Assembly (NCBI GenBank): GCA_014803985.1
Contig: JAAVAO010000051.1
Coordinates: 119,035 to 183,034 of the forward strand
DNA length: 64,000 bases
Source: Treponema sp.
Lineage (GTDB): Bacteria > Spirochaetota > Spirochaetia > Treponematales > Treponemataceae
Reading direction: 5' to 3'
Both the position numbers and the translations under genes were made by a program. This document shows, one piece after another, positions 33,370 to 45,272 of the stretch (the first letter of the stretch is position 1; each line of letters begins with the position of its first letter). The notes below the pieces were generated by a model that was not told the origin of the DNA, did no database searches, and saw nothing but the letters and a program-made list of their open reading frames with translations.

Positions 33370-36300
33370 ATGTTCGCAAAAACCCGAACAATCAACCGTC
33401 AGTATGTCGGCAAGGACATTAAAAGTTCTATGGATGTGCCGGATCTGATAGGAATTCAAACTTCTTCTTACGAAAATTTTCTTCAGGCAGAACGCCTAAA
33501 GAAAGGTGAAAAACCACTGAATCAAGGTCTTCAAGAAGCGTTTGCTTCTATATTTCCAATTGAAAGTCCGAACGGCGATATGTCGCTTGAGTTCGAATAT
33601 TATGAGCTTGATTATGCCAACATTAAGTTTAATGAGTTGGAATGCAAGCAAAAGGGATTGACATATTCTGTTCCCTTAAAAGCCCGAATAGACTTGACAT
33701 TCTTTAACGATGGGCACATTATTCAGAAAGATATTTATATGGGCGATATTCCGCTTATGACGGATCGAGGAACGTTCATAATCAATGGAGCGGAGCGTGT
33801 TGTCGTTTCTCAGATACATCGATCGCCTGGAGTTATTTTTCAGCACGAAAAAGGCGTTTACTCAAGCCGCATTATTCCTTATCACGGTTCTTGGCTTGAA
33901 TTTGAAATAGATCAGAAAAAAGACTTAATTTATGCAAAAATCGATCGCAAGAAAAAAATATTAGGCACTCTTTTTCTGCGCGCTCTTGGATATACCACAA
34001 GGGAAGAAATCATAAAATGCTTCTATGTCACAGAGAATGTAGAGATTGGAGACACTCCTGAAGAAAGAGAGTCTCTTGTTGATAGAGTTTTAGCGCGTGC
34101 GGTTGTCATAACGGGTGAGGACGGAGAGGAAAAGCGTCTTTTTAATGCAGGCGTTCGTCTTCATCCTCATGATATTGATGACCTTGTGGCGAACGAAATC
34201 AAGGAAGTGTGCTTGATTCGCTTTAACACAAAGAAAAATCCAAACAACAAAGAAGAGGAAAACGAATCACTTGATTCTGAAATTATTATAAACTGCTTTG
34301 AGAAAGAGGAAGTTCGTTATGTAAAGGAAGGGTCTGTTGACAATGAGCCTTCAAAAGAAGATGTATTTTCAGCCATCTGTGCAATTTTAAAGCCTGGTGA
34401 ACCAGTTACTGTTGAGGCGGCGGAAAAGGACTTGAATTCTCTGTTCTTTAGCGAACGTCGATACGATTTGGGCAGGGTTGGTCGCTATAAATTGAACAAG
34501 AAATTCAATTATAGTGATGATGTGCAAGAATATACGCTTATAAAAGATGATGTTATCAATACGATGAAAATTCTCATCAAGGTTTATATTGGCGAGGAAA
34601 TTATTGATGATATAGATCATCTTGGAAACCGTCGAATTCGATGTGTTGGAGAGCTTCTTACAAATCAGATGAAGTCGGCATTCAAGAAAATGGAGCGCAT
34701 CGTAAAAGATCGAATGGGTCAAAAAGAGACGGAAACGCTGAAGCCACAGGATTTACTTTCAATTAAACCGATTGTGGCGGTGTTGCGCGAATTCTTTGGC
34801 TCAAGCCAGCTTTCTCAATTTATGGATCAGGTAAATCCGCTTTCGGAGTTGACTCATAAACGCCGTTTGAATGCGTTAGGTCCTGGTGGTCTTAGCCGTG
34901 ACAGAGCGGGTTTTGAAGTTCGCGATGTTCATTATTCTCACTACGGGCGAATGTGTCCGATTGAAACCCCTGAAGGTCCGAACATTGGTTTGATTGTGTC
35001 TCTCGCTATGTTTACGCAAATAAATGAGTATGGATTCCTTGAAGCCCCATTCCGTAAAGTTGAGGATGGCAAGGCAACTAATACTATTGAGTATCTTTCC
35101 GCTATGGATGAGGACAGGTATTATGTCGGTCAGTTGGTTGAGGGAATAGATGAAAAAACTGGTTCCTTCCCTTCTGAAATGATTTCTTGCCGACATAAGG
35201 GCGACTATACAACGAGAAATGTAAAGGACATTCAATATATTGATGTTTCTCCGCGACAGGTTATTTCTGTTTCGGCTTCGCTTATTCCGTTCCTTGAGCA
35301 TGACGATGCTAACCGTGCCTTGATGGGCTGTAACATGCAAAGACAGGCTGTTCCGCTTTTGTTCCCAGAACCACCGTATGTTGGTACTGGTATGGAAAAG
35401 AAAACGGCTTACGACTCTGGCGTTTTAGTTAAGGCGAAGTATGAGGGAGATGTCGTTTATGTTTCAAGCGATTTGATAAAGGTTAAGCCAACGGATACAA
35501 GTGCTGGCGAAATCAACGAATATAAACTTTTAAAATATCAGCGAACGAACAACGATACGTGCAACCATCAAAGACCAGTTGTTGAAGTTGGGCAGCATGT
35601 AAACAAGGGAGATGTTCTTGCCGATGGACCTGCAACGTTCAATGGTGAGTTGGCTCTCGGCAGAAATATTCTTGTCGGCTTTGTTCCGTGGAATGGATAT
35701 AACTATGAGGATGCTGTTCTTATAAGTCAAAGAGTCGTTCGCGAGGATATGTATACTACTATCCATATCAAAGAATTTTCTATTGAGATTCGAGAGACAA
35801 AGTTAGGGCCTGAAAGAATTACTCGTGACGTTCCTAATACTGCTGAAAAGGCACTTGACAATCTTGATGCCGAGGGAATTATCAGAATTGGTGCGAAAGT
35901 TCGTTCTGGGGATATTCTTGTTGGAAAAGTCACTCCAAAAAGTGAAACGGAAACAACCCCTGAATTCAAGCTGTTGAATTCGATCTTCGGTGAAAAAGCA
36001 AAGGATGTGAGGGATTCTTCACTTCATGTTCCGCATGGAGTTGAGGGTGTTGTCATTGATGTTCAGAGGATGAAAAGAATGGAAGGCGATGAGCTTTCTC
36101 CTGGCGTTGATGAGGTTGTGAAAGTTATTATTGCCAACAAGAGAAAACTTCGTGAAGGCGATAAAATGGCAGGACGACACGGAAACAAGGGTGTTGTTGC
36201 TCGAATTCTTCCGATTGAGGATATGCCCTATTTGGAGGACGGCACACCGCTTGATGTGTGCTTAAATCCGCTTGGTGTTCCTTCGCGAATGAATATTGGT

Positions 36301-36918
36301 CAGATTATGGAAAGTGAACTTGGAATTGCAGGAAGATATTTGAACCAGTTCTTTGAATCTCCTGTGTTCCAGTCTCCAAGTCAAGAGCAGATTTCAGCAA
36401 AGTTGGAGGAGGCGGGTCTTGCCGGTAATTCAAAGCAGGTTGTTCATGATGGAAGAACAGGCGAGCCCTTTGTAAACCCGATTTTTGTTGGCGTGATTTA
36501 CTTTATGAAGTTGCACCACCTTGTTGATGATAAAATGCATGCGCGTTCAACAGGTCCATACTCGCTTGTTACTCAGCAACCACTTGGAGGTAAGGCACAG
36601 TTTGGTGGTCAGCGTCTTGGTGAAATGGAAGTGTGGGCGTTGGAGGCGTATGGCGCGGCAAACACATTGCAGGAAATGATGACAATCAAATCCGATGATA
36701 TGAACGGGCGTTCTAAAATATATGAGTCAATCGTCAAGGGAGATCCAACATCTCCAGCGGGAGTTCCAGAGGCATTTAATGTTATGGTTCAGGAGCTTCG
36801 CGGTTTGGGACTGGACTTCTCTATTTGGGATGAAAAGGGCAAGCAAATTGCTCTTACAGAGCGCGATCAAGAGTTGATTGACAAGACGGCATCGGGATTT
36901 GACAAGGAAAATTTATAG
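33370..36918 (+). CDS. rpoB: DNA-directed RNA polymerase subunit beta
   Basis: 1182 residues from the ATG at 33370; the in-frame ATG three bases earlier is only two bases from AGGGGG, so the second is more likely. All core regions are recognisable, including the rifampicin pocket [36 protein letters not shown]. There the residue equivalent to E. coli Ser531 is Asn (about residue 501, codon 34870-34872), a substitution associated with natural rifampicin resistance in spirochaetes. The C terminus includes [20 protein letters not shown]. 20 bases before rpoC. Confidence 0.98.
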   Translation: MFAKTRTINRQYVGKDIKSSMDVPDLIGIQTSSYENFLQAERLKKGEKPLNQGLQEAFASIFPIESPNGDMSLEFEYYELDYANIKFNELECKQKGLTYSVPLKARIDLTFFNDGHIIQKDIYMGDIPLMTDRGTFIINGAERVVVSQIHRSPGVIFQHEKGVYSSRIIPYHGSWLEFEIDQKKDLIYAKIDRKKKILGTLFLRALGYTTREEIIKCFYVTENVEIGDTPEERESLVDRVLARAVVITGEDGEEKRLFNAGVRLHPHDIDDLVANEIKEVCLIRFNTKKNPNNKEEENESLDSEIIINCFEKEEVRYVKEGSVDNEPSKEDVFSAICAILKPGEPVTVEAAEKDLNSLFFSERRYDLGRVGRYKLNKKFNYSDDVQEYTLIKDDVINTMKILIKVYIGEEIIDDIDHLGNRRIRCVGELLTNQMKSAFKKMERIVKDRMGQKETETLKPQDLLSIKPIVAVLREFFGSSQLSQFMDQVNPLSELTHKRRLNALGPGGLSRDRAGFEVRDVHYSHYGRMCPIETPEGPNIGLIVSLAMFTQINEYGFLEAPFRKVEDGKATNTIEYLSAMDEDRYYVGQLVEGIDEKTGSFPSEMISCRHKGDYTTRNVKDIQYIDVSPRQVISVSASLIPFLEHDDANRALMGCNMQRQAVPLLFPEPPYVGTGMEKKTAYDSGVLVKAKYEGDVVYVSSDLIKVKPTDTSAGEINEYKLLKYQRTNNDTCNHQRPVVEVGQHVNKGDVLADGPATFNGELALGRNILVGFVPWNGYNYEDAVLISQRVVREDMYTTIHIKEFSIEIRETKLGPERITRDVPNTAEKALDNLDAEGIIRIGAKVRSGDILVGKVTPKSETETTPEFKLLNSIFGEKAKDVRDSSLHVPHGVEGVVIDVQRMKRMEGDELSPGVDEVVKVIIANKRKLREGDKMAGRHGNKGVVARILPIEDMPYLEDGTPLDVCLNPLGVPSRMNIGQIMESELGIAGRYLNQFFESPVFQSPSQEQISAKLEEAGLAGNSKQVVHDGRTGEPFVNPIFVGVIYFMKLHHLVDDKMHARSTGPYSLVTQQPLGGKAQFGGQRLGEMEVWALEAYGAANTLQEMMTIKSDDMNGRSKIYESIVKGDPTSPAGVPEAFNVMVQELRGLGLDFSIWDEKGKQIALTERDQELIDKTASGFDKENL

Positions 36919-36938
36919 GGAATGCATAGGAGATAAAA

Positions 36939-39900
36939 ATGCGTGATATTCAAGATTTTTCAAGTATAAAAATTAAATTGGCTTCTCCCGAAACAATTCG
37001 CGCGTGGTCTTATGGCGAAGTAAAAAAGCCTGAAACTATAAACTACCGCACGTTACGTCCTGAAAAAGACGGTCTTTTTTGCGAGCGCATTTTCGGAACT
37101 ACAAAGGAATGGGAATGTTACTGCGGAAAATTCAAGTCTATTCGCTATAAGGGCGTAATTTGTGATCGATGCGGTGTTGAAGTTACTCACTTTAAAGTGC
37201 GTCGTGAGCGTACGGGACGCATTGAATTGGCGGCACCAGTAAGTCATATTTGGTATTATAGGAGCGTTCCTAGCCGAATGGGGCTTTTGCTTGATATGCA
37301 GATTGCATGGCTTCGTGCAGTTTTGTATTACGAAAAATATATTGTTATAGATCCGGGCGACACAGATTTGAAAAAAATGCAACTGCTTACGGAAGATGAA
37401 TATATTGAGGCTCGTGAGCGTTATGGCGAAACGTTTACTGCTGATATGGGTGCGGAAGCAATAAAAACGCTTTTGGACAATATTGATCTTGATGCGTTAG
37501 TGGCGGAACTTCGAGAAAAAATGATTGAAAAAGGCTCGAAGAGCGACAAGCGGCTTTTGAAGAGAATTGAAATTGTAGAAGATTTCCGCTCTTCTGGAAA
37601 CAAAGCGTCTTGGATGATTCTTGATGTTATTCCAGTTATTCCGCCTGAACTGCGTCCGATGGTTCAGCTTGACGGAGGGCGATTTGCCACTTCTGACTTG
37701 AACGACCTTTACCGACGTGTTATAAACCGAAACAATCGTTTGAAGAGATTGCAGCAGCTTGCCGCTCCAGATATTATCATCCGAAACGAAAAGCGTATGT
37801 TGCAAGAGGCGGTTGATTCTTTGTTCGACAATTCAAAGAGAAAGCGCATTGTAAAAGGCGCGTCAAATCGACCTTTAAAGTCAATTAGCGATATGATTAA
37901 GGGTAAACAGGGACGATTCCGACAAAATCTTCTTGGAAAACGCGTTGACTATTCAGGACGTTCAGTAATTGTTGTCGGTCCGGAATTGAAATTATGGCAG
38001 TGCGGTCTTCCAACAAAAATGGCGTTGGAGCTTTTTAAGCCGTTTATTATGAAAAAACTTGTTGACAAGGAAGTTGTTTTCAATATCAAAAAGGCGAAAA
38101 TGCTTGTTGAATCTGAAGCCCCTGAGGTGTTTAGTATACTTGATGAAGTTGTTCGCGAGCATCCTGTTATGTTAAATCGTGCGCCAACGCTTCACCGATT
38201 GGGTATTCTTGCGTTTGAGCCTGTTCTTGTTGAGGGCAAGGCGTTAAAGCTTCATCCGCTCACCTGTAAATCATTTAACGCTGACTTTGACGGCGACCAG
38301 ATGGCAATCCATGTTCCTTTGACGCAAGCGGCGCAAATGGAGTGCTGGACTTTGATGCTTTCAGCGCGAAACCTTCTTGATCCTGCTAATGGAAACACAA
38401 TCGTTGCGCCTTCTCAAGATATGGTTTTGGGAATTTATTATATGACTTCCGTAAAGCCAAATGCAAAGGGAACGGGAAAGAGATTTTCGAGCGCGGATGA
38501 GGTTCGTCTTGCGGCGGAAAGCGGTGCAATTGAATGGCAGGCATTGATAAAGGTTAATGCTCCAAAAGATTCATTCAAAGAAGGCGAATTTAAGGCAGGT
38601 GACTTAATTGAAACTACGGCGGGTCGCATTTCATTCAACGAATCTATGCCTGATGATGTTCGTTATGTGAATGAACTTATGGGTGATAAAAAATTAAAAT
38701 CCATGATAGAAGATGTGTATCACTCTCAAGGACCGTGGCTCACAATACAGTTGCTTGATGCGATTAAATCTTGTGGCTATAGAAACGCTACATTCTACGG
38801 TGCAACTCTTTCTATGGACGATATTCTTGTTCCTGCTGAAAAGAAAGATATGGTTGACAAGGCGAACAAGGATGTTGAAAAAATCGTAAATGACTATTCA
38901 AAGGGTGTTATCACTGGAGAGGAGCGTTATAACCGTGTTTGTGATATTTGGGCAAGAACGAATGACGAACTCACTGATATAATGATGAAAAATCTTGCTC
39001 GCCATAAGGATGGATTTAATACAATTTATATGATGGCTACTTCTGGCGCGCGCGGTTCTAAAAAACAGATTTCACAGCTTGCTGCAATGCGTGGACTTAT
39101 GGCAAAGCCGAGTGGAGAGATTATCGAGCTTCCGATTCGTTCCAATTTTAAAGAGGGGCTTTCGGTTATTGAATACTTTATCTCTACAAACGGTGCGCGA
39201 AAAGGTCTTTCGGATACCGCTTTGAAGACTGCGGACGCTGGCTATATGACTCGTCGACTTGTTGATGTTGCACAGGATGTTGTCGTAAATGATGAGGACT
39301 GTGGAACTATAAACGGAATTGATTATGAAGCAATAAAAGATGGCGATGAAATTGTTGTTCATCTTGCTGATAGAATTGTTGGTCACTATACTATAGAGCG
39401 CGTAGTCCATCCTATTACGGGTGACTTGATTTGCAATGTCAATGATTATATTACTCCTGCCCTTGCAAAAAAAATTGAGGATGCTGGAGTGGAAAAAGTA
39501 AAATTGAGAACGGTTTTGACGTGCGAGGCGCAGCATGGAATTTGTGTGAAGTGCTACGGACAAAATCTTGCGCGAAATAAAATCGTTGAAATTGGCGAGG
39601 CGGTTGGAATTATTGCGGCTCAGTCAATCGGACAGCCGGGTACTCAGTTGACGCTTCGAACATTCCACTCTGGCGGTACTGCGGATAAAGCAACGGAAGA
39701 CAACAGAATTGTTTTGGATTTTGACGCAATCATTGATAATATCCAGGGAACTCATGTTGAAATGGAAGACGGTTCGTGGCTCTTTACTCGAAAAGGTTCT
39801 ATAGATGTTTACCGAATTCTTGCTAGTGAAGAGATTAAAGATGGCGATGAATTGGCGGTGAAAGACGGAGACAGTCTTTTGAAGGATAGCACGCTTATTG

Positions 39901-41204
39901 TTCGACAGGGAAATGCTGTTCCGGCGAATGCATCTGGAAAGGTTGTTGTTCGTGACAATATGGTCTATATCGTGAACAAAGGGGTTAAAGTTGAAATTGT
40001 AAACAGCTCTAACATTCACATAAAAAATGGGGATATTGTCAAGGCGGGAAGTTCTCTCGGCACATTCGACCAGTATTCTGATCCGATCATTGCAGAAAGC
40101 GATGGATATGTTCATTTTGAAGATGTTATTGTTGGCTCTACATTGGCTGAAAAAGTTGATATGCAGACGGGTAAAACCGAGCGGACGATTACAGATGTTC
40201 ACCTTGATGTTAAAGACCCGAAAATCCTTATCACAGATGAAGCGGGTAACGAACTTGGGCGATACAATTTGCCTTTTGGTGCAGTTCTTCAAGTTGAGGA
40301 TAAACAGCCGATAAAGGCGGGTAATACTCTTGCGAGAATGCCAAAGGAAGCGGCGAAAACAAGCGATATTACTGGTGGTATTCCACGTGTTACAGAATTG
40401 TTTGAAGCCCGTAAGCCAAAAAATCCTTGCGTTCTTGCGCGAATTTCAGGAACGGTTAAGTTCAAGGGAAAAGCAAAGGGCAGACAGATTATCGAAATCA
40501 AGGATGAATTTGAAAAGCCTTATGAACATTTTGTACCCACTACAACGCGAATGCTTGTTCGTGACGGAGATAAAGTTACGGCTGGAGAGCCATTGTGTGA
40601 CGGCGCACCAAATCCAAGCGATATTCTTGCAATTCTTGGAGAGAATGCCTTGCAAAATTACCTTATGGACGAAATCCAGGCGGTTTATCGTGCGCAGGGC
40701 GTTTCAATCAACGACAAGCATATCGGTGTGATTGTTCGCCAAATGTTGCGCAAGGTTGAAGTTTCTTCAGTTGGCGACACCAAATTTATATTCGGGCAGC
40801 AGGTAGACAAGTTTAGGTTCCACGAGGAAAATAGGCGTGTTGTTGCAGAAGGCGGACAACCGGCGGTTGCTCGTCCGATGTTCCAGGGAATTACAAAGGC
40901 GGCGTTGAATGTTGATTCATTTATTTCCGCAGCGTCATTCCAGGAAACAACTCGTGTTCTTACAAATGCGGCAATTTCTGGGGCTACAGATGGTTTGCAT
41001 GGAATTAAAGAAAATGTTGCAATTGGACACATGATTCCTGCGGGAACTGGCATAAAGAACTACAAGAATATCAGGCTGTATGATGGTAGTGATACAGATC
41101 TTGATGTTCAGATGGAAGAAATCCTTGAACGACGACGAATAGAGCAAGAGCTTGAAAGAAATCGCGTTGAAGAGCCAGTGTTTGAAGCCGAAGATCAGGA
41201 TTAA
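36939..41204 (+). CDS. rpoC: DNA-directed RNA polymerase subunit beta'
   Basis: 1421 residues. N-terminal zinc site ([20 protein letters not shown]), catalytic Mg-binding [10 protein letters not shown], the trigger-loop/bridge-helix region, and the second zinc site ([15 protein letters not shown]) are all present. AGGAG precedes the ATG. The 185-base gap to rpsL is filled by hairpins. Confidence 0.98.
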   Translation: MRDIQDFSSIKIKLASPETIRAWSYGEVKKPETINYRTLRPEKDGLFCERIFGTTKEWECYCGKFKSIRYKGVICDRCGVEVTHFKVRRERTGRIELAAPVSHIWYYRSVPSRMGLLLDMQIAWLRAVLYYEKYIVIDPGDTDLKKMQLLTEDEYIEARERYGETFTADMGAEAIKTLLDNIDLDALVAELREKMIEKGSKSDKRLLKRIEIVEDFRSSGNKASWMILDVIPVIPPELRPMVQLDGGRFATSDLNDLYRRVINRNNRLKRLQQLAAPDIIIRNEKRMLQEAVDSLFDNSKRKRIVKGASNRPLKSISDMIKGKQGRFRQNLLGKRVDYSGRSVIVVGPELKLWQCGLPTKMALELFKPFIMKKLVDKEVVFNIKKAKMLVESEAPEVFSILDEVVREHPVMLNRAPTLHRLGILAFEPVLVEGKALKLHPLTCKSFNADFDGDQMAIHVPLTQAAQMECWTLMLSARNLLDPANGNTIVAPSQDMVLGIYYMTSVKPNAKGTGKRFSSADEVRLAAESGAIEWQALIKVNAPKDSFKEGEFKAGDLIETTAGRISFNESMPDDVRYVNELMGDKKLKSMIEDVYHSQGPWLTIQLLDAIKSCGYRNATFYGATLSMDDILVPAEKKDMVDKANKDVEKIVNDYSKGVITGEERYNRVCDIWARTNDELTDIMMKNLARHKDGFNTIYMMATSGARGSKKQISQLAAMRGLMAKPSGEIIELPIRSNFKEGLSVIEYFISTNGARKGLSDTALKTADAGYMTRRLVDVAQDVVVNDEDCGTINGIDYEAIKDGDEIVVHLADRIVGHYTIERVVHPITGDLICNVNDYITPALAKKIEDAGVEKVKLRTVLTCEAQHGICVKCYGQNLARNKIVEIGEAVGIIAAQSIGQPGTQLTLRTFHSGGTADKATEDNRIVLDFDAIIDNIQGTHVEMEDGSWLFTRKGSIDVYRILASEEIKDGDELAVKDGDSLLKDSTLIVRQGNAVPANASGKVVVRDNMVYIVNKGVKVEIVNSSNIHIKNGDIVKAGSSLGTFDQYSDPIIAESDGYVHFEDVIVGSTLAEKVDMQTGKTERTITDVHLDVKDPKILITDEAGNELGRYNLPFGAVLQVEDKQPIKAGNTLARMPKEAAKTSDITGGIPRVTELFEARKPKNPCVLARISGTVKFKGKAKGRQIIEIKDEFEKPYEHFVPTTTRMLVRDGDKVTAGEPLCDGAPNPSDILAILGENALQNYLMDEIQAVYRAQGVSINDKHIGVIVRQMLRKVEVSSVGDTKFIFGQQVDKFRFHEENRRVVAEGGQPAVARPMFQGITKAALNVDSFISAASFQETTRVLTNAAISGATDGLHGIKENVAIGHMIPAGTGIKNYKNIRLYDGSDTDLDVQMEEILERRRIEQELERNRVEEPVFEAEDQD

Positions 41205-41232
41205 CGTCATTTGAACTATGTACGTCACCTAG

Positions 41233-41365
41233 CCGGTTTTAATGGCATGGCGATCAAAACCGGTGAATTTGGTGAGGGGAAATCTTCCAAATCTACTTGA
41301 ATTCATTTTTTGAATTCGGTAGACTTGAAAGGTGTTTGATTTGTAAATTTTTCCAGGTGCTGCTG
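41233..41365. repeat. Hairpin cluster between rpoC and rpsL
   Basis: CCGGTTTT/AAAACCGG (41233-41263), ATTTGG/CCAAAT, a TCTAC...GTAGA stem enclosing two GAATTC half-sites, and CCAG/CTGG just before the rpsL Shine-Dalgarno sequence. No typical T-run terminator. Confidence 0.7.
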
Positions 41366-41389
41366 GAAATAAAATAGGAGTTTAAGGCG

Positions 41390-41764
41390 ATGCCTACAAT
41401 AAATCAGTTGATTAGAAAAGGGCGCAAATCGGAAGCAAATAGGACAAAGGCTCCTGCGCTTCAGTCTTGCCCTCAAAAAAGAGGTGTTTGCACGCGCGTA
41501 ATGACTGTTACACCAAAAAAACCGAATTCTGCTCTGCGAAAAGTTGCGCGTGTTCGTTTAAGCAATGGCATAGAAGTGACAGCATATATCCCTGGAATTG
41601 GACACAATTTGCAGGAGCACTCGGTAGTTTTGATCCGTGGTGGTCGTGTAAAGGATCTTCCTGGTGTGCGCTATCACATTATTCGTGGAACAAAGGATAC
41701 TCTTGGCGTTGAAGATAGAAAGCGTGGACGCTCTAAATATGGCGCAAAGAGACCAAAGGCATAG
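41390..41764 (+). CDS. rpsL: 30S ribosomal protein S12
   Basis: 124 residues; decoding-centre protein. Lysines of the streptomycin-determining sites are wild type ([14 protein letters not shown] and [13 protein letters not shown]). GGAG lies upstream. Confidence 0.98.
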   Translation: MPTINQLIRKGRKSEANRTKAPALQSCPQKRGVCTRVMTVTPKKPNSALRKVARVRLSNGIEVTAYIPGIGHNLQEHSVVLIRGGRVKDLPGVRYHIIRGTKDTLGVEDRKRGRSKYGAKRPKA

Positions 41765-41776
41765 TGGAGGATTAAA

Positions 41777-42247
41777 ATGGGAAGACATAAGAAGTCAGAA
41801 AACCGTCCTGTTGTGCCTGATGTAAAATACAACAGCCAGGTTGTTTCAAAACTCGTTACTCGTATGATGCTCAACGGCAAAAAATCAGTTTGCACTACAA
41901 TTGTTTATGATGCGATGGATAGACTTAAGTCAAAAACTGAAAAAGATCCGCTTGAGGTTTTGTTAAAGGCAATTGATAATGTAAAGCCGCTTGTTGAAGT
42001 AAAGTCTCGCCGTGTTGGTGGAGCGACTTATCAAGTGCCTGTTGAAGTTCGCGAAAGCCGGAGGGAAGCTCTTGCGATGCGTTGGATTATTGAAGCGGCT
42101 CGTAAGCGAAATGGACATGGAATGGCGGACACCCTTTCTGCTGAGTTGCTTGATGCATACAACAACACTGGAACTGCATATAAAAAGAAGGAAGACACTC
42201 ATAAAATGGCAGAGGCGAACAAAGCGTTTGCAAGTTATAAGTGGTAG
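41777..42247 (+). CDS. rpsG: 30S ribosomal protein S7
   Basis: 156 residues; primary 3'-domain rRNA binder. [20 protein letters not shown] start and [20 protein letters not shown] signature. Follows rpsL by 12 bases; fusA, which often comes next, is absent. Confidence 0.98.
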   Translation: MGRHKKSENRPVVPDVKYNSQVVSKLVTRMMLNGKKSVCTTIVYDAMDRLKSKTEKDPLEVLLKAIDNVKPLVEVKSRRVGGATYQVPVEVRESRREALAMRWIIEAARKRNGHGMADTLSAELLDAYNNTGTAYKKKEDTHKMAEANKAFASYKW

Positions 42248-42256
42248 TTCTTTATT

Positions 42257-42430
42257 TTTCAGCAACAAACGAATTTTCAAATTCGGGAGATGCTGAAAAT
42301 GCTGTTTCGCAACGAAATGCTTTCACAACAAGTGCGTAGCGCGAAGTTTCAAGCGGAAACTGCAAATGATAAGCGGGTTTTGAAGGAAACTCGCATTAAA
42401 CGAGGCAACGCAATTTTAGCTGCCTCGTTT
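42257..42430. repeat. Chain of palindromes downstream of rpsG
   Basis: TTTTCAGCA/TGCTGAAAA (42257-42299) enclosing CGAATTT/AAATTCG, then TTTCG/CGAAA, GTTTC/GAAAC, a GCG-GTTT/AAAC-CGC stem, and a perfect 10-bp AAACGAGGCA/TGCCTCGTTT (42398-42430). The segment GAAACTCGCATTAAA is the exact inverse complement of bases in the lspA cassette (15451-15465 region). Confidence 0.82.
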
Positions 42431-42447
42431 AAATATTCTGTTCTTGC

Positions 42448-42477
42448 AAACCGTCGTGTAAAAGCGGCGGTTTTTTT
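42448..42477 (+). terminator. Intrinsic terminator of the rpsL-rpsG transcript
   Basis: AAACCGTCG/CGGCGGTTT stem (one G-T pair) followed by a run of seven T. Confidence 0.88.
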
Positions 42478-42507
42478 ATGCCTTTGATTGGGTTTGTCAT
42501 TTATAAT

Positions 42508-43080
42508 ATGAAGAAAAAAGTACTTGTTTTTATAATTTTGTGTTTTTGTTCTGTGATTTTTGCTCAAGCTGCCGGCACTTCAAATTCATTTTCGACGATT
42601 CAAAATTTGTTAAAAGAGGGGATTGACGAGAATTTCGTGGAAATACTGGACTGTGCTGGAACTATTACAGATGCGCAAAAACGTTCTCTTTATAGCGAAT
42701 TCAAAAAGCAGGACATCGGACCGTGTTTTTTAAATCTTGCAGGTTTTGGGATCGGTTCGTTTGTTCAGGGGAATATTCGCGGTGGTGTAGGTCAGTTAAT
42801 AGTGCAGTCTGTCGGTTGCGTTATGGCGGGCTTTGGCTATGGATTTGCGTTTTCAGGAGACTCCCCGAACATTGATATGGTGATTTTGGGTTCTGCGGGT
42901 ATTCTTGCCATAGTTGCAGGTGAGGCTATCGGTGCAATTGTTCCGTTTAGATTTGCAAGAGAGTTTAACGAGACTTTGGCTCAGGCACTGCGCTTGGATT
43001 CCGCCGATCTTTCTGTTGTTCCGTTAATTCGCCCTGATGGTCGCGGCGGTATTGCACTTGGTGGAAAATTTTATTTTTAG
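42508..43080 (+). CDS. P13-like spirochaetal outer-membrane protein (probable)
   Basis: 190 residues from the ATG at 42508. Signal peptide MKKKVLVFIILCFCSVIFAQ, then a helical segment and a Gly-rich hydrophobic core (FLNLAGFGIGSFVQGNIRGG, GQLIVQSVGCVMAGFGYGF) that resembles the P13 porin family of spirochaetes. The terminal GGIALGGKFYF ends in Phe, as many outer-membrane proteins do. Start choice rests on the signal peptide, since no Shine-Dalgarno sequence is evident. It interrupts the usual str-operon order between rpsG and tuf. Confidence 0.62.
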   Translation: MKKKVLVFIILCFCSVIFAQAAGTSNSFSTIQNLLKEGIDENFVEILDCAGTITDAQKRSLYSEFKKQDIGPCFLNLAGFGIGSFVQGNIRGGVGQLIVQSVGCVMAGFGYGFAFSGDSPNIDMVILGSAGILAIVAGEAIGAIVPFRFAREFNETLAQALRLDSADLSVVPLIRPDGRGGIALGGKFYF

Positions 43081-43112
43081 TTTGAAATTACTCTGTTTTT
43101 ATAAAATTCCGC

Positions 43113-43141
43113 TTGCAATTTTCTTTCAAATTTTGTATAAA
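43113..43141 (+). promoter_or_regulatory. Promoter for the tuf leader/ncRNA
   Basis: TTGCAA (43113-43118), an exact 17-base spacer and TATAAA (43136-43141). Predicted transcription start is near 43148, some 460 bases before the tuf ATG. Confidence 0.7.
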
Positions 43142-43147
43142 TTAAAG

Positions 43148-43470
43148 ACTATCATTGCGTGTATTGTGCGTAATTTTAACAAAGGGTCTTTGAAATCAAC
43201 AGACTGAATGGTATTTATACATTTCAGTCTTGTATCGCCGTAAAGTTAGCCTACGGGCTTTCAGGTGGATACGGCCCTTGCAAGCATCTTTCGTCGTTGA
43301 CGGAAGGATGGTTTCGTGTGAACAGGGGCTTTGAGAGGCTTTGTGGATTCAAGGCAGGCTCTTGGGAGACCATACCAGTTGTCGGCACAGGATGCTAGAT
43401 GATGATTTGGTGGTTACCGGCCAGGGCATTTCGATAATTATGGAATGCCAAATGAAAAACGTTTTCTATG
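43148..43470 (+). ncRNA. Candidate structured RNA or long 5' leader upstream of tuf
   Basis: The stretch is visibly more G/C-rich than its flanks and lacks a convincing gene. Predicted helices: AGACTGAA/TTCAGTCT (43201-43230), CCGTA/TACGG (43238-43256), an about 11-bp hairpin with one bulge and a GTT loop (43285-43310), and GGCATTTC/GGAATGCC (43425-43449). It starts just after a good promoter. I looked for conserved motifs of RNase P RNA, tmRNA and SRP RNA and found none; 6S RNA or a novel tuf regulatory leader remain possible. The 3' boundary is uncertain. Confidence 0.45.
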
Positions 43471-43578
43471 TCCGAATAATCACAAAACAAATGGCTTTAA
43501 AGTGTGATGCGAATGTTTGCTATGTCTGTATGCGTGGCAAATGTTCTGGCTTAAAGTGCAGCACATAAAAATAAAAGT

Positions 43579-43599
43579 GCCGGAATTTATTTATCCGGC
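43579..43599 (+). promoter_or_regulatory. Hairpin directly before the tuf ribosome binding site
   Basis: GCCGGA/TCCGGC stem ends one base before AGGAG (43601-43605) of tuf, so it may protect the mRNA end or tune initiation. Confidence 0.6.
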
Positions 43600-43611
43600 A
43601 AGGAGAAACAC

Positions 43612-44796
43612 ATGGCAAAGGAGAAGTTCGAGCGAACTAAACCTCACATGAACGTCGGTACTATCGGTCACGTTGACCATGGTAAGACAACACTTTCTGC
43701 GGCAATCACTTCATATTGTGCTAACAAATATGGTGATAAGGCCCTTAAGTATGACGAAATTGATAATGCTCCAGAAGAGAAAGAGCGTGGTATTACAATC
43801 AATACTCGTCACTTGGAATATCAGTCAGACAAGAGACACTATGCTCACATTGACTGCCCGGGACATGCTGACTATATCAAGAACATGATTACTGGTGCTG
43901 CTCAGATGGACGGTGCTATCCTTGTTGTTGCTGGTACAGATGGCGTTATGCCACAGACTCGCGAGCACCTTTTGCTTGCTCGTCAGGTAGGCGTTCCAAA
44001 GATTATTGTTTTCTTGAACAAGGCTGATATTGCTGATCCTGATATGCTTGAACTTTGCGTTGAAGATGTTAAGGACTGTCTCAAAGAGTATGGATTCTCT
44101 GAAGACACACCAATTATTCAGGGTTCTGCATTCAAGGCTTTGAACGAAGCTTCAAATCCTGAAAACACAAAGTGCATCGAAGAATTGCTTACTGCTATGG
44201 ACACTTGGTTTGATGATCCTGTTCGCGATGAGGACAAGCCGTTCCTTATGCCTATCGAGGACATCTTCACAATTTCAGGACGCGGTACTGTTGTAACTGG
44301 AAGAGTGGAGCGCGGTGTTGTTAATATGAACGATCCAGTTGAGCTTGTTGGAATTCGCCCAACTCAGCAGACAACTGTAACTGGCATTGAAATGTTCCAG
44401 AAGACGCTTGACAAGGGTATCGCTGGCGACAACGTTGGTATTCTTCTTCGCGGCGTTGACAAAAAAGACGTACAGCGCGGTCAGTGCTTGGCAAAACCTG
44501 GTTCAATTCACCCACACACAAAATTCGAGGCTCAGCTTTATGTTCTTACAGAGGCTGAGGGTGGACGCCACTCGTCATTCAGAAACGGTTATCGCCCGCA
44601 GTTCTACTTCCGAACAACGGACATCACTGGTACAATTATGCTTGGCGATGGTGTAGAAATGGTAAATCCTGGTGACAATGTAAAGGTTATCGGTGAACTT
44701 ATCCATCCAATCGCTATGGACGAAGGTCTTAAACTTGCTATCCGTGAAGGCGGTCGCACAATCGCTTCTGGACAGGTAACAAAAGTTATCGAATAG
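43612..44796 (+). CDS. tuf: Elongation factor Tu
   Basis: 394-residue GTPase that brings aminoacyl-tRNA to the ribosome. [10 protein letters not shown], the [12 protein letters not shown] switch and NKADI are intact. AGGAG lies upstream. The gene has its own terminator downstream and its own upstream leader, so it can be expressed apart from the S10 operon. Codon use is visibly more biased than in its neighbours, as expected for the most abundant protein. Confidence 0.99.
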   Translation: MAKEKFERTKPHMNVGTIGHVDHGKTTLSAAITSYCANKYGDKALKYDEIDNAPEEKERGITINTRHLEYQSDKRHYAHIDCPGHADYIKNMITGAAQMDGAILVVAGTDGVMPQTREHLLLARQVGVPKIIVFLNKADIADPDMLELCVEDVKDCLKEYGFSEDTPIIQGSAFKALNEASNPENTKCIEELLTAMDTWFDDPVRDEDKPFLMPIEDIFTISGRGTVVTGRVERGVVNMNDPVELVGIRPTQQTTVTGIEMFQKTLDKGIAGDNVGILLRGVDKKDVQRGQCLAKPGSIHPHTKFEAQLYVLTEAEGGRHSSFRNGYRPQFYFRTTDITGTIMLGDGVEMVNPGDNVKVIGELIHPIAMDEGLKLAIREGGRTIASGQVTKVIE

Positions 44797-44809
44797 TTGG
44801 TTACATACA

Positions 44810-44851
44810 GGAAATCTCTAGAGCGTTCGTTTTAGAGATTTCCTTGTTTTT
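44810..44851 (+). terminator. Terminator of tuf
   Basis: GGAAATCTCTA (44810-44820) pairs with TAGAGATTTCC (44833-44843), followed by TTGTTTTT. It ends just before the rpsJ Shine-Dalgarno sequence, so readthrough may feed the S10 operon. Confidence 0.85.
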
Positions 44852-44864
44852 GGAGGATATTTTA

Positions 44865-45173
44865 ATGCCTAACGGAAAGATTCGTGTCAGACTACGCGCT
44901 TTTGATGTTGATTTGTTAGATCAGAGCAGCAAGACTATTGTTCAGGTTGTAAAAAAGGCGGGGGCAAAGGTTTCAGGACCGATACCACTTCCTACAAAAA
45001 TCAACAAGTTTACTGTTCTTCGCTCTCCTCATGTTAATAAAAAGTCGCGTGAACAGTTTGAAATGAGGACTCATAAAAGGCTTATTGACATTTTTGAAAT
45101 AACAACTGATGTTATGGATTCCCTTATGAAGCTTGAGTTGCCTGCAGGCGTGTCTGCAGAAATTAAACAGTAA
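44865..45173 (+). CDS. rpsJ: 30S ribosomal protein S10
   Basis: 102 residues, first gene of the S10 operon; also the NusE antitermination factor. [20 protein letters not shown] is the family N terminus, so the ATG at 44865 after TTGGAGGATA is right. An upstream in-frame start at 44844 would lie in the tuf terminator. Confidence 0.97.
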   Translation: MPNGKIRVRLRAFDVDLLDQSSKTIVQVVKKAGAKVSGPIPLPTKINKFTVLRSPHVNKKSREQFEMRTHKRLIDIFEITTDVMDSLMKLELPAGVSAEIKQ

Positions 45174-45272
45174 TAAAACTGTAAAAAAAACGGTACGGTC
45201 CCTGCGGATCTGGGATGACGACCTTGTAAAAAAACGGAATGTATGTTCTGTTAAAAATAGGAGAATATCAGA

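Noticed and set aside
43148..43470. RNase P RNA, tmRNA or SRP RNA
   Set aside because: The hallmark GAGGAAAGTC, tRNA-like T-arm and GGAAGG/GCAGCC loop motifs are not found.
43341..43568. 75-codon frame with a Cys-rich end (CDANVCYVCMRGKC) upstream of tuf
   Set aside because: No Shine-Dalgarno sequence at any start, overlaps strong RNA hairpins, and composition looks like translated structured RNA. Kept only as a remote option.
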